64,000 nucleotides of DNA from Cyrtodaria siliqua (taxonomy: Eukaryota > Mollusca > Bivalvia > Adapedonta > Hiatellidae), in contig JAWPHD010000293.1 in NCBI GenBank assembly GCA_037043455.1, forward strand, positions 248,001 to 312,000, read 5' to 3'. Within the stretch, counting starts at the first letter, position 1; the number at the start of each line of letters is the position of its first letter. Under the pieces are notes generated by a model, which was not told where the DNA came from, made no database searches, and worked only from the letters and a program-made list of their open reading frames with translations. Made by a program: the position numbers and the translations under genes. Shown piece by piece: positions 45,811 through 56,872 of the stretch.

Positions 45811-48540
45811 GATTGAATGATGATGAAATGAAGGTTTATTTAAAAATTAATGCAAACATTTAAAGTTAAAAATATTAAAATATAAGGGATGATATGGTAG
45901 TAATACAAAGTATATATGTAAATCAACAAATGCCCAAAAACGGGTATATAAAAAAGTAATTATATACAAGAACATATTATAATGATTTATATAGTCTGAC
46001 TTCCTTAAGGAAATCTAAAACTAGACTAAAATCAATAGTATTAAATAACTCTTTCATAGTATTAACATTGTAGTACCTTTGACGCATAGGATCAAAGTCT
46101 ACACATTCCAATAATATGTGTTTGACCGTTAACGGTGCAAAGCAGGGTATACATTCTGGTAATTACTCACCTTGTAATAAATATGAATGAGTATAACGTG
46201 TATGCCCTATCCTGCACCGGGCTAGGACAACTTCCTCTCGACGAATGGGTCTACTAGAAGAACGCCATTCTCCGAGTAACGGTTTAATTGGATGTAGTTT
46301 ATTGTTAACTGACAAATCCCAAGCGGCTTGCCAAGAGTTACGAATATATGTGTTAATACAACTTTTAAAATCAGTATAAGGTAATTTGGTATTAGTTACA
46401 TGTAAATCTAATGCTGCCTTAGCAGCACTATCAGCTGTATCATTACCAGGTATTCCTACATGGCTTGGAAGCCAGCAGAAAATAATAACATTATCAATTA
46501 TAAGAGAATTGTACTTTTCTAAAAGTTGAAGCACAACTGGGTTATCATGTTTCATATTACCCAGTGCTTGAAGAGATGAAAGGGAATCAGAAAATATTAC
46601 AAAATGGTCATCATCAGATTCCTGAATATGATTTAAGGCAAGTTCAATTGCCTTAAGTTCAGCTGAAAAGATAGAGGCCTTATCAGGCAGGCGGCTCTTT
46701 ATGCTGTGTTTGTGAACAACAGCTGCTGCAGCTACCTTATCTCCATCTTTAGAGCCATCTGTGTAGATATGCTGAAAGTTACTGTATTTCGATTTAATTT
46801 CATTAAATTTGCTTTGAAAGACAGTAGGGTCTGTACTGGATTTGTTATTATTACAAAGATCAAAAATAATTGTTGGAGTTTCCAAAGTCCACGGTGGAAT
46901 TTGTGGTACTTTGTACTTGGCAATTAAATTTAGGTCGATTTCAGTGTCTCTTAATTTTGGTTTAATACGAAGACCAAATGGTCGAATGGCCTTCGGTTTT
47001 CGATCAAAAAGAGGTTCACAACTAGGATTAAAAACATTATCGAAAGTTGGGTTTGAAGGGTTCGACTTTAATTTAATGGCGTATTGAAGAGCTAATTTGT
47101 CTCGTCTGTGAGACAGTGATGGTTCATTGGCTTCAACATATAGACTTTCGGCTGGTGATGTACGAAAGGCACCTAAGGCGAGTCGTAATCCTTGATTATG
47201 TATAGGGTCGAGCATCTGCAAGTATGACTTGCGAGTCGATCCATATACTATTGAGCCGTAGTCCAGCTTGGATCTGATAAGAGATCTGTAAAGTCGCCAG
47301 AGGACTTTTCGATCTGCTTCCAAATTAGTGTTTGCAACAACTTTAAGTAAGTTAAGAGCTTTAAGGCATTTGGCCTTCAAGTATTTAAGGTGTGGTATAA
47401 ACGTTAATTTAAGGTCGAAAATAAGACCAAGGAATTTTGTCTCATCCACTACTGGTATTGGTGACCCATCCAGTGTTAGATGAGGGTCTTCATGATGTTT
47501 ACGAAGTTGACAAAAGTGCATACAATTAGTTTTAGATTTAGAAAATTTAAAACCATTTTCATCAGACCAGGTCTGAAGTTTATTGAGACATTGTTGTAAT
47601 TGTCTCTCGATAGTATTTATGTTTTTTGCACGATAACATATAACAAAGTCGTCAACATATAGCGAACAATCCACACCTGGATTGATGCATTTTACTATAC
47701 TGTTAATCTTTATATTAAAAAGTGTGACAGATAGCATGCTGCCCTGTGGAACACCCATCTCCTGTTCATGAATATCAGAGAGGGTTGAACCCATTCGGAC
47801 ACAAAACTGTCTATCATCTAAGAATTTCTCTATAAAAATGGGTAATCAGCCTCTAAGGCCAATGTCATGTAGATCATTCATAATACCGTACTTCCATGCA
47901 GTATCATAAGCTTTCTCCAAGTCAAAAAATACAGCGACTAAATGTTCTTTTTTTATGAAAGCTTCCCTAATAAACGATTCAAATCGTATGAGATTGTCTG
48001 TTGTGCCTCCTTGGCGCCGGAATCCACTTTGATATTAGTTTGTTGGACTCCAGGTACCAAACGAGTCCCTCATTAATCATTCGTTCCATGGTTTTACATA
48101 TACAACTCGTTAAAGCGATTGGGCGATAATTTATTGGGTCCGTATGATCCTTTCCAGGTTTGGGGACAGGAATAACGATTGCTTCCCGCCAAGAATCGGG
48201 GAAGATTCCCGTCACCCAAACCTTATTAAATATATCAAGAAGGGTAGAGAGACAGGATTCAGGTAAATGTTTTAGTAATTGATAATGGATATCATCAGGA
48301 CCAGCTGATGTATCATGAGCCTTTTTAAGGGACTCTCGAAGTTCTTTGAGAGTGAATAGTTTATTGTATTTCTCCAAGTTTTTCGACTTAAAGTTCAGCT
48401 TCTTCTGTTCTTTTTGTTTCTTATTTTTCAGAAAATTTGGTTGACAATTTTCATCAGAAGAATTTTTTGAAAAAGTTTCTGCCAAAGTGTTTGTAATATC
48501 TTTGACAGATGTTATATCTCCATTATCTGTTTTAAGATGA
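45811..48540 (-). pseudogene. LINE copy B ORF2, 3' part (RT, RNase H, 3' UTR variant 2)
   Basis: The reading frame covers the linker (LAETFSKNSS), RT (IVIPVPKPGKDHTDPINYRP; YVDD at about 47650-47660; FLGLIFD) and RNase H with YTDGSK, SAELKAIELAL, FSDSLSSLQAL and LPSHVGIPGNDTAD. Lesions include TGA at ~47846 (a CGA to TGA change), TAA at 46163-46165 just before the C-terminal CCHC, and a ~12-base deletion near 48030. The 3' UTR begins 60 bases short of the normal tail, at TGATTGAATGATGATG. The coding sequence is interrupted at 48540 by the nested dimer and resumes at 54958. Confidence 0.9.
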
Positions 48541-48984
48541 ATGAATGAATGAATGGTGTTTTACGGCACGTCGACACATAAATAGGTCATATTGTGCGCA
48601 AAAACTGATTGAATGATGATGAAATGAAGGATTATTTAAAAATTAATGCAAACATTTAAAGTTAAAAATATTAAAATATAAGGGATGATATGGTAGTAAT
48701 ACAAAGTATATATGTAAATCAACAAATGCCCGAAAACGGGTATATAAAAAAGTAATTATATACAAGAACATATTATAATGATTTATATAGTCTGATTTCC
48801 TTAAGGAAATCTAAAACTAGACTAAAATCAATAGTATTAAATAAATCGGTCATAGTATTAACATTGTAGTACCTTTGACGCATAGGATCAAAGTCTACAC
48901 ATTCCAACAATATGTGTTTGACTGTTAACGGCGCAAAGCAGGGTATACATTCCGGCAATGGCTCACCTTGTAATAAATATGAAT
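48541..48984 (-). mobile_element. LINE copy C: 440-bp 3' end, first part of dimer
   Basis: Tail (GAAT)n, 3' UTR variant 2 and the ORF2 C-terminus (CCHC, stop near 48773). It is truncated at AATAAATATGAATGA, where the next copy's (GAAT)n tail begins, with about 8 bases of shared sequence at the joint. The left flank is TGTTTTAAGATGA (48528-48540), the target duplication shared with the far end of copy D. Confidence 0.88.
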
Positions 48985-49218
48985 GAATGAATGAATGAAT
49001 GGTGTTTTACGGCACGTCGACACATAAATAGGTCATATTGTGCGCAAAAACTGATTGAATGATGATGAAATGAAGGTTTATTTAAAAATTAATGCAAACA
49101 TTTAAAGTTAAAAATATTAAAATATAAGGGATGATATGGTAGTAATACAAAGTATATATGTAAATCAACAAATGCCCAAAAACGGGTATATAAAAAAGTA
49201 ATTATATACAAGAACATA

Positions 49219-52200
49219 TTATAATGATTTATATAGTCTGACTTCCTTAAGGAAATCTAAAACTAGACTAAAATCAATAGTATTAAATAAATCGGTCATA
49301 GTATTAACATTGTAGACGCATAGGATCAAAGTCTACACATTCCAACAATATGTGTTTGACCGTTAACGGTGCAAAGCAGGGTATACATTCCGGCAATGGC
49401 TCACCTTGTAATAAATATGAATGAGTATAACGTGTATGCCCTATTCTGCACCGGGCTTGGACAACTTCCTCTCGACGAACGTGTCTACTAGAAGAACGCC
49501 ATTCTCCGAGCTACGGTTTAATTGAATGGAGTTTATTGTTAACTGACAAATCCCAAGCGGTTTGCCAAGAGTTACGAATATATGTGTTAATACAACTTTT
49601 AAAATCCGTATAAGGTAACTTTGTATTAGATATATGTAAATCTAATGCTGCCTTGGCAGCACTATCAGCTCTATCATTACCACGTATTCCTACATGGCTT
49701 GGAAGCCAGCAGAAAATAATAACATTATCAATTATAAGAGAATTGTACTTTTCTAAAAGTTGAAGCACAACTGGGTTATCATGTTTCATATTACCCAGTG
49801 CTTGAAGAGATGAAAGGGAATCAGAAAAGATTACAAAATGGTCATCATCAGATTCCTGAATATAATTTAAGGCAAGTTCAATTCAGCTGAAAAGATAGAG
49901 GCCTTGTCAGGCAGGCGGCTCTTTATGCTGTGTTTGTGAACAACAGCTGCTGCAGCTACCTTATCTCCATCTTTAGAGCCATCTGTGTATATATGTTGAA
50001 AGTTACTGTATTTCGATTTATTTTCATTAAATTTGCTTTGAAAGACAGTAGGGTCTGTACTGGATTTGTTACTATTACAAAGGTCGAAAATAATTGTTGG
50101 TGTTTCCAAAGTCCACGGTGGAATTTTTGGTACTTTGTACTTGGCAATCAAATTTAGTTCGACTTCAGTGTCTCTTAATTTTGGTTTAATACGAAGACCA
50201 AATGGTCGGATGGCCTTCGGTTTTCGATCAAAAAGAGGTTCACAACTAGGATTAAAGACATTATCGAAAGTTGGGTTTGAAGGGTTAGATTTTAATTTAA
50301 TGGCATATTGAAGGGCTAACTTGTCCCGTCTATGAGACAGTGATGGTTCATTAGCTTCAACATATAGACTTTCGGCTGGTGATGTACGAAAGGCACCTAA
50401 GGCGAGTCGTAATCCTTGGTTATGTATAGGGTCAAGCATCTGCAAGTATGACTTGCGAGTCGATCCATATACTATTGAGCCGTAGTCCAGCTTGGATCTG
50501 ATAAGAGATCTGTAAAGTTGTAAAAGGACTTTACGATCTGCTCCCCAGTTAGTGTTTGCAACAACTTTAAGTAAATTAAGAGCTTTAAGGCATTTGGCCT
50601 TCAAGTATTTAAGGTGTGGTATAAATGTTAATTTACGGTCGAAAATAAGACCAAGGAATTTTGCCTCATCTACTACTGGTATTGGTGACCCATCCAGTGT
50701 CAGATGAGGGTCTTCATGATGTTTACGTAACTGACAAAAGTGCATACAATTAGTTTTAGATTTAGAAAATTTAAAACCATTTTCATCCGCCCAGTTCTGA
50801 AGTTTATTCAGACATTGTTGCAGTTGTCTCTCAATAGTGTTCATGTTTTTTGCACGATAACATATAACAAAGTCGTCAACATATAGAGAGCAATCCACAC
50901 CTGGATTGATGCATTTAACTATACTGTTAATTTTTATACTAAAAAGGGTGACAGAGAGTATACTGCCCTGTGGTACACCCATCTCCTGCTCATGCATGTC
51001 AGAGAGGGTTGAACCCATTCGGACACGAAACTGTCTGTCCTCTAAGAAATTCTCTATAAAAATTGCCAAGCGACCTCTAAGACCAAGGTCATGAAGATCA
51101 TTCATAATACCGTACTTCCATGCAGTATCATAAGCTTTCTCCAAGTCAAAAAATACAGCGACTAGATGTTCTTTCTTTACGAAAGCTTCCCTAATAAATG
51201 ATTCAAATCGAATGAGATTGTCTGTTGTGCCTCGTTGGCGCCGGAATCCACTTTGATACTATGTTATCAGCTTGTTGGATTCCAGGTACCAAACGAGTCT
51301 CTCATTAATCATTCGTTCCATGGTTTTACATATACAACTCGTTAAAGCAATAGGGCGATAATTTATTGGGTCCGTATGGTCCTTTCCAGGTTTGGGGACT
51401 GGAATAACGATTGCTTCCCGCCAAGAATCGGGAAAGTTTCCGGTCATCCAAACCTTATTTAATATATCAAGAAGTGTAGTGAGACAGGTTTCAGGCAAAT
51501 GTTTTAATAATTGATAATGGATATCATCAGGACCAGCTGATGTATCGTGAGCCTTTTTAAGGGATTCTCGAAGTTCTTTGAGAGTGAACAGTTTATTGTA
51601 TTTCTCCAAATTTTTAGACTTGAAATTCAGCTTCTTCTGTTCTTTTAGTTTCTTATTTTTTAAAAAATTTGGTTGACAATTTTCAGAAGAAGAGTTTTTA
51701 GAAAAAGTTTCTGCCAAAGTGTTCGTAATATCTTTGACAGAAGTAATATCCTCATTATCAGTTTTGAGATGATTTACACAACTAGAATTACCTTTACCGT
51801 TTATTTTCCGGACCATGTCCCACGTCTTCTTAAGAGATGAACGAGAGTTCAGCCTAGAGACATAAGATCTCCAGGATTTCCTCTTGCTATCCTTAATAGT
51901 ACGACGGGCTTTCGCACGAAAAACTCTAAAAGTATCTAAATTATTTTGAGTTGGCCGCAAGTTAAAAGCATTCAATGCAGCTTTACGATCGCTGACTGCC
52001 TTTTTGCAGTCATCATCGTACCATGGTTTATGTGGGCGTTTTGGATTTGCCGAGGTTTTTGGAATAGTTTGATCAGCTATATCATGAAGGATTTTGGTAA
52101 AAAGAGCAGTTGCGTCTTCGACATCCTCGAAAACGGAAGGCTTTAACTGTTCCTCACAAAGAGATTGAAACGTATCCCAATCAGCTTTGCGAAGTTTCCA

Positions 52201-52893
52201 TCGTTGCATTTTTTCGAGAAGTGGAGGGCCGATATTTTCAAGAAGTATGGGGAAGTGGTCACTTCCACATAGGTCGTCACCAACACTCCACGAAAAATCC
52301 ATCAAGAGCGTTGGATCGCATATTGTTAAATCAATGGATGAATGAGAGCCTGTAGCTGGATGTAAGTAAGTATGTGATTTGTTATCATTAAAAAGACACA
52401 AATTATTTTTGGCCAAGACATCTTCAACTTTCTTGCCTTTATCGTTAATATCCTTACAACCCCAAATGTAGTTGTGTGCATTAAAATCACCCAAGAGTAT
52501 AAAAGGTGATGGTAATTGTGCAACTAGGTGATTTAGATCTTTAAGGCCTAGTGAAGAACTGGGCGGTAAATATAAGGAGCAGATTGTTATAACTCGGTGC
52601 ATCGTAACACTGACTGCAACAGCTTGCAGACCAGTTTTCAACGCAACAGTTCTGTGAGGAATGTTTCGATTCACAAGAATCGAAACTCCTCCAGAAGCTT
52701 TATCACCTGTATCACAAATATAGTTATACAATGAATAGTTTTTAAAAGCTATTTTATCACTATTCTTCAAGAAAGTTTCTTGAAGACAAAATGCAACAGG
52801 GTTGTGTTTATTTAAAAGTAAGCTGATTTCATCGTAATTAGGCTTTAAACCTCGGCAGTTCCATTGAATGACCTTATTTGATTGTGTCGTCAC
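49219..52893 (-). pseudogene. LINE copy D ORF2: endonuclease-RT-RNase H polyprotein, disrupted
   Basis: About 1,225 codons. An APE-type endonuclease occupies roughly residues 1-230 (QWNCRGL, CLQETF, LLGDFNAHN, SSIDLTI, GSDHFPI). RT lies at about 480-760 (NYRPIALTS, FDLEKAYDTAW, LYVDDFV), RNase H at about 920-1060, and a C-terminal CCHC precedes the stop at 49219. Lesions: TAG at 51259-51261 replacing a Lys codon, a ~10-bp deletion near 49886, TAG at 49511-49513, and an 8-bp deletion near 49314. The endonuclease nicks target DNA, RT copies the RNA from the nick, and RNase H clears template. The first codon is GTG, overlapping the ORF1 stop as TAGTG; an ancestral TAATG junction seems likely. 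Confidence 0.92.
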
Positions 52894-54305
52894 TAAGGCG
52901 GAAGTACGGGCTTACGGCCGTTGGGTTTGGTAGACTTTGGAGACTTTGGAAGTTCCAGATTTGCTGGATCATCAACATCCATCTCCAAGTCTCCAAATCT
53001 GTTGTGCAGTTCAATCGGATCATCAGATCCTTTTGACTGCTTCCCTAACCCGGGAGTTTTCTTTTTCCTTGCTGTCACGTCCGTGGCAGCAGTTCTGATT
53101 GGTGACGAACTCTTGGGAGGCTTCGTCGGATTTGACGAAGCTTTGGAAGAGTTCGTCGGCTTTGGTGGACTCTTGGTTGCACCAGAGTCCGTTGATTTCG
53201 GAAAAGATGAAGTAGTTGCAGTAGGAGTAGGAGTTGAGGATATAGTTGAAGGAGTTTTAGGCTTGGAAGCCACAAGAGGTTTGGGAGCTACAGGAGGCTT
53301 ATTTAAGAGGACTGCAGTTTGAGAGGCTGAAGATGTTTTAGAGGATTCCTGAACAGAGGTGGGAATAGTAGTAAACCCGTTGGAGTCTATTGGCCAGGTT
53401 ATCGCGGTCTGCACCGCGATAGACCTGGTAGCTGGTTTCTCAACCCTACTCGCATCGGCATATGATTTGCTAGATGGAGTGGGTGGAGTTAGACCTTCAA
53501 CAAGTTTCCTAGCTTCAGGAAAGGAAATGTTCTTTTCAATTTTAACTTTCTGTATTTCCTTCTCGTGCTTCCACTTCGGACAATCCTTAGAGAAAGATCC
53601 GTGGGTCCCCTTGCAGTTAACGCAAGAGGCGGAATTTTTGCAACTGGCGAAGTCGCTATGACCCTCCTGGCCGCAAAGGGCACAGACTGGAGCAGCTCGC
53701 TTGCATCTTTCTCTATGGTGACCAAAGAGTTGACAGTTAAAACATCGAAGAGGGTTTGGAATGAAAGGGTCAACTGGTAGGATGATATATCCAGTTTTGA
53801 TGGTCTTTGGCAGATTTGGTGTGCTGAAAGTAAGCACAAAATTATTTGTCGGAGTGAGTTTGCCACTCCGCCTCGTACTGATGCGCGTTACCTCAGTCAC
53901 ACCTTGGGGTTTAAGATTATAGGTCATTTCCTCAAGAGTGCAGTGCTCCAGTTCCCTGGAGCGTACTACACCCTTGGAAGAATTGAGAGAGATGTGAGGA
54001 ATAACCTCAACACGGATGTTCACAAAGGTCTGAATTTTAAGGAGGTTGTCAGAGTGTGATTTTTTGGCACACTCAACAAGAAGTTTCCCATTACTGAGTT
54101 TTTTGACACTCCTTGGCTCGACGGCGATGCCAAGTAAAGCCTTGGAGATGGCAAAAGGAGATAGTCTAGTGATAGATGTGTTATCATCGAGAGCGACAAT
54201 GTTTAGAAAACGAGGCCAATTTAAATGAGAGATATCCCCATCAGATTCTGATTCGGACTCTTCTCGAGATCGTTTAGTAGTTTTGTGTGCGTGTTTTGGT
54301 GCCAT
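52893..54305 (-). CDS. LINE copy D ORF1: gag-like RNA-binding protein, intact
   Basis: The frame is open for 470 codons from the Met of MAPKHAHKTTKRSREE. An earlier in-frame Met at 54422 exists, but related copies start at the equivalent of 54305. A middle domain resembling the RRM-like region of I/Jockey ORF1 proteins (LSPFAISKALLGIA; HSDNLLKIQ) precedes three zinc knuckles: CFNCQLFGHHRERC, CALCGQEGHSDFASC and CVNCKGTHGSFSKDC. The C-terminal third is Ser/Pro/Thr/Lys-rich and probably disordered. The role is to bind the element's RNA and form the ribonucleoprotein. The stop TAG overlaps the start of ORF2 by one base, consistent with termination-reinitiation. Confidence 0.9.
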   Translation of the reverse strand: MAPKHAHKTTKRSREESESESDGDISHLNWPRFLNIVALDDNTSITRLSPFAISKALLGIAVEPRSVKKLSNGKLLVECAKKSHSDNLLKIQTFVNIRVEVIPHISLNSSKGVVRSRELEHCTLEEMTYNLKPQGVTEVTRISTRRSGKLTPTNNFVLTFSTPNLPKTIKTGYIILPVDPFIPNPLRCFNCQLFGHHRERCKRAAPVCALCGQEGHSDFASCKNSASCVNCKGTHGSFSKDCPKWKHEKEIQKVKIEKNISFPEARKLVEGLTPPTPSSKSYADASRVEKPATRSIAVQTAITWPIDSNGFTTIPTSVQESSKTSSASQTAVLLNKPPVAPKPLVASKPKTPSTISSTPTPTATTSSFPKSTDSGATKSPPKPTNSSKASSNPTKPPKSSSPIRTAATDVTARKKKTPGLGKQSKGSDDPIELHNRFGDLEMDVDDPANLELPKSPKSTKPNGRKPVLPP

Positions 54306-54944
54306 AATTGGCAATTGATATTCATTCTCCACGCTTCTAACCCACCTCGGAGCCCAACAAGGGGACATTTGCTGTGGATATCCGACAAACAAATGCCAAG
54401 AATACGTGAAGAATATACTCACATAAAACTAACGCATCAGACCCCCCATACCACCCAGCGGACATAACCCCTCAACTAAAAAGTCGAAGAGCCGCACTTA
54501 TGTTCCGCCTAAAAGTGGTATGAGTATAGCCATATAGCGCTCAGAAGTACATGATTAGCCCTAGCTCCACCGCCATAAAGGATCCTTTCTACATTATGTT
54601 TAAAGAGGACAATATAAAAGGGAGCAAGATATTAAACTAGAGGGATTGATGGAGATTTGAATTAAACAAGCAGCTAGGATCCCGTATAGCTGGCGTGACA
54701 AACCGATTGATCAGATCGGGCTAATCTGACCTCCCGTCTAGTTGAAGTCCGGACCAAAGTAGTGTGTTGTAACGTGGCGATAACTACCAGATCTCCACGT
54801 CACTCAACCACCAGGATTCCCTTCTCCAACGACACGGGTCGCCACCCACGGTAAACAGGTGGGTTACATTTCGGGGGGGTCCTACCCCTCTGCTAAGTAA
54901 CGAGCAGTCGGTTGATTCTTATCACCCCACCACCGACTGGGGGG
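54306..54944 (-). other. LINE copy D 5' UTR
   Basis: About 640 bp, nearly the same as 56228-56872 and, in reverse, 57743-58380. Conserved blocks are GCGTGACAAACCGATTGATC, CCACGGT(A/C)AACAGGTGGGTT, a variable G run (7 G here, 19 G in the copy at 56789) and GCAGTCGGTTGATTCTTA. The CAGTCGGTTGATTC and GAATCAACCGACTG-type stretches could pair with CAGTCGGTGGTGGGG at the very 5' end. An internal promoter is expected for this class but cannot be mapped by eye. Confidence 0.75.
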
Positions 54945-54957
54945 TGTTTTAAGATGA

Positions 54958-55188
54958 TTTACAGAACTAGAATTACCTTTACCACTTATTTTCCGGAACA
55001 TGTCCCATGTCTTCTTAAGAGATGAGCGAGAAATCATCCTAGAGACGTAAGATCTCTAGGATTTCCTCTTGCTATCCTTAATAGTACGACGGGCTTTCGC
55101 ACGAAAAACTCTAAAGTTATCTAAATTTGTTTGAGTTGGCCGCAAGTTAAAATTATTTAATGCAGCTTTACGATCGCTGACCGCCTTT
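54958..55188 (-). pseudogene. LINE copy B ORF2, continuation upstream of nested dimer
   Basis: It continues the frame broken off at 48540: TTTACAGAACTAGAATTACC and the linker region (KARRTIKDSKRKS, then a stop, then RSYVSR). It ends within the GACC GCC TTT of the SDRKAAL block and is fused there to a different element's ORF1. Confidence 0.88.
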
Positions 55189-56227
55189 GAGCTTGCTTGA
55201 TTTAAATGAAAAAGTTTGATTAGATGAAAAGTTTAATTTGGGTTTGTTAAGTTGTATTTGTTGACTTTTGTTTGGATTTGATACTGAGGAAGTATTCTTT
55301 GTATTTTGAATTTCTGACTGTGGTTCGTATTGCGTACCTGCATCCCTGCATTCTGTGTGTTGCTTTTGTTTTGAGAATAGATGCGTAAGAGGTTGGACTT
55401 GAAATTTTATATTTTTCTTCTATCAATTTCCGTGCTTCTGGAAAGGGAATGTTTTGTGTATATTTAACTGTTATGATTTCTTTTTCTTTTTTATATTTTT
55501 CACATGATTTTGAATTTGCGTGATGTCCCAGACCGCAGTTGGTACATTTGAGGTCGTTAGGACAATCTGGTTCGTTATGCTTGAATGCAGACTCGCCACA
55601 TTTACCACAACGTTCTTGTTTAGTACACCTGGAGTTGTGGTGCCCAAAGCCTTGGCAGTTGTAGCAACGTAACGGGTTTGGAATGTAGGCGTCAACATGC
55701 AATTGCAGATATGCCACCTTTATTGTTTTTGGTAAGACGGGTGTTGAAAATGTGAGGATGATAGTATTTGTACTGATAATTTTGTCATTCCTCTTTATGG
55801 TTATTCGGCGAGCCGCAGTAACCAACTGTGGCGCAAGCTCGTGAATAATTTCGTCTTCAGGTACTCCGGAGAGATCCGGGCACCTGATGACGCCTTTGGA
55901 GATGTTCAAAGAGGAGTGAGGGTAGCATTTGACTTTTGTGTTTAAAATTTGTTTAATAGTGAGTAAATTATCCGAATGAGATTTTTTTTCTGTTTCAATA
56001 AGAAGAGTTTTGTTCTTTAATTTTTTTATCTGTTTAACATGTCCAGCAATGGAATGGACAGTTTTCTCTATTACAAAAGGTGACATATCTGCAACAGGCC
56101 TTTCCCCGTCTTCCGATTCAATAATAAGAAAACGAGGAAAGGACTGGTTAATCACTGGTTCCTCAGTATCAGATTCATGTTCTGTTTTTTTCCGTTTGTT
56201 AGTAGTTTGTGCGTTTTGTGATGCCAT
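55189..56227 (-). pseudogene. LINE copy E ORF1 (gag-like), truncated
   Basis: It starts MASQNAQTTNKRKKTEHESD at 56227. The middle domain aligns with copy D's ORF1 (MSPFVIEKTVHSIAG; KKSHSDNLLTIK; TFSTPVLPKTIKVAYL) at roughly half identity. Zinc knuckles CYNCQGFGHHNSRC, CGKCGESAFKHNEPDC and CTNCGLGHHANSKSC are intact. A frameshift near 55350-55380 throws off the Gln/Asn/Ser-rich tail. Without the shift the frame matches the tail of the plus-strand copy at 59200-59400. It ends in the chimeric joint, not at a natural stop. Confidence 0.85.
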
Positions 56228-56872
56228 GATGTGGCGTTAAGAATTCATCTTCCATGCTTCTCACCCACCTCGGAGTCCAACAAGGGGACATTTGCTGTGG
56301 ATATCCAACAGCAAAATGCCAAGAATACGTAGAAGGTATACTCATATAAAGCTAACGCATCAGACCCCCCCATACCACCCAGCGGACATAACCCTTTAAC
56401 TAAAAAGTCAAAGAGCCGCACTTATGTTCCGCTTAAAAGGTGGCATAAGTATAGCCATATAGCGTTTTGAAATACATGATTAGCCCGTGCGCCACCGCCA
56501 TAAAAGACCCTATCTATATAATGTTTAAAGTAGAACAATATAAAAAGTAAGTTAAGATACAGTGTACTGGTACTGTCTGAATAATAAGGTCGGATCTCTT
56601 ATAGCTGGCGTGACAAACCGATTGATCAGATCGGGCCAAATCTGACCGCCCGTCTAGTTGAAGTCCGGACCAAAGTGGTGTGTTGCAACGTGGAGATAAC
56701 TACCAGATCTCCACGCCACTCAACCACCAGGACTCCCTTCTCCAACGACACGGGTCGCCACCCACGGTCAACAGGTGGGTTACATTTCGGGGGGGGGGGG
56801 GGGGGGGTTATACCCCACTGCTAAGTAACGAGCAGTCGGTTGATTCTTAACACCCCACCACCGACTGGGGGG
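55189..56872 (-). mobile_element. LINE copy E: 5' UTR and ORF1 of a second subfamily
   Basis: It has the same 5' terminus (GACTGGGGGG at 56863-56872) and ~88%-similar 5' UTR as copy D, but the ORF1 is far diverged. It is fused at 55188/55189 to the ORF2 of copy B, so ORF1's end and the ORF2 endonuclease are missing. The right edge adjoins the SINE at the TSD. Confidence 0.85.

Larger units (their letters stand above)
48985..54944 (-). mobile_element. LINE copy D: full-length I/Nimb-like element
   Basis: About 5.96 kb, complete from the 5' terminus (GACTGGGGGG on the plus strand, 54935-54944) through 5' UTR (~640 bp), ORF1, ORF2 and a ~230-bp 3' UTR to a (GAAT)n tail. The right flank TGTTTTAAGATGA (54945-54957) pairs with 48528-48540. 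There is no poly(A); the tail is a CATT tetranucleotide. The order EN-RT-RNase H with a gag-like ORF1 is that of the I group; Nimb-type elements of this kind are known from molluscs. ORF2 is disabled by several lesions, so this copy cannot move on its own. Confidence 0.92.
45023..56872 (-). mobile_element. Composite LINE insertion, 11.85 kb, 13-bp TSD
   Basis: Everything between the two copies of TAGGTTATTTAGA (45010-45022, 56873-56885) was added to one SINE. The left edge is a LINE 3' tail (GAATGAATGG...); the right edge is the LINE 5' terminus (...GACTGGGGGG), so a single insertion on the minus strand is implied. Between them lie four pieces that are not collinear in any one element: a LINE 3' fragment (45023-45308), a polyadenylated non-LINE RNA copy (45309-45810), a LINE body (45811-48540 plus 54958-55188) and a 5' UTR with ORF1 of a different subfamily (55189-56872). 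A later dimeric LINE (48541-54944) splits the body. None of the internal joints has a TSD, which points to template switching. Confidence 0.75.

Noticed and set aside
52921..53322. 133-codon plus-strand frame opposite LINE ORF1
   Set aside because: It is an antisense shadow of the Ser/Pro/Lys-rich ORF1 tail with no independent support.
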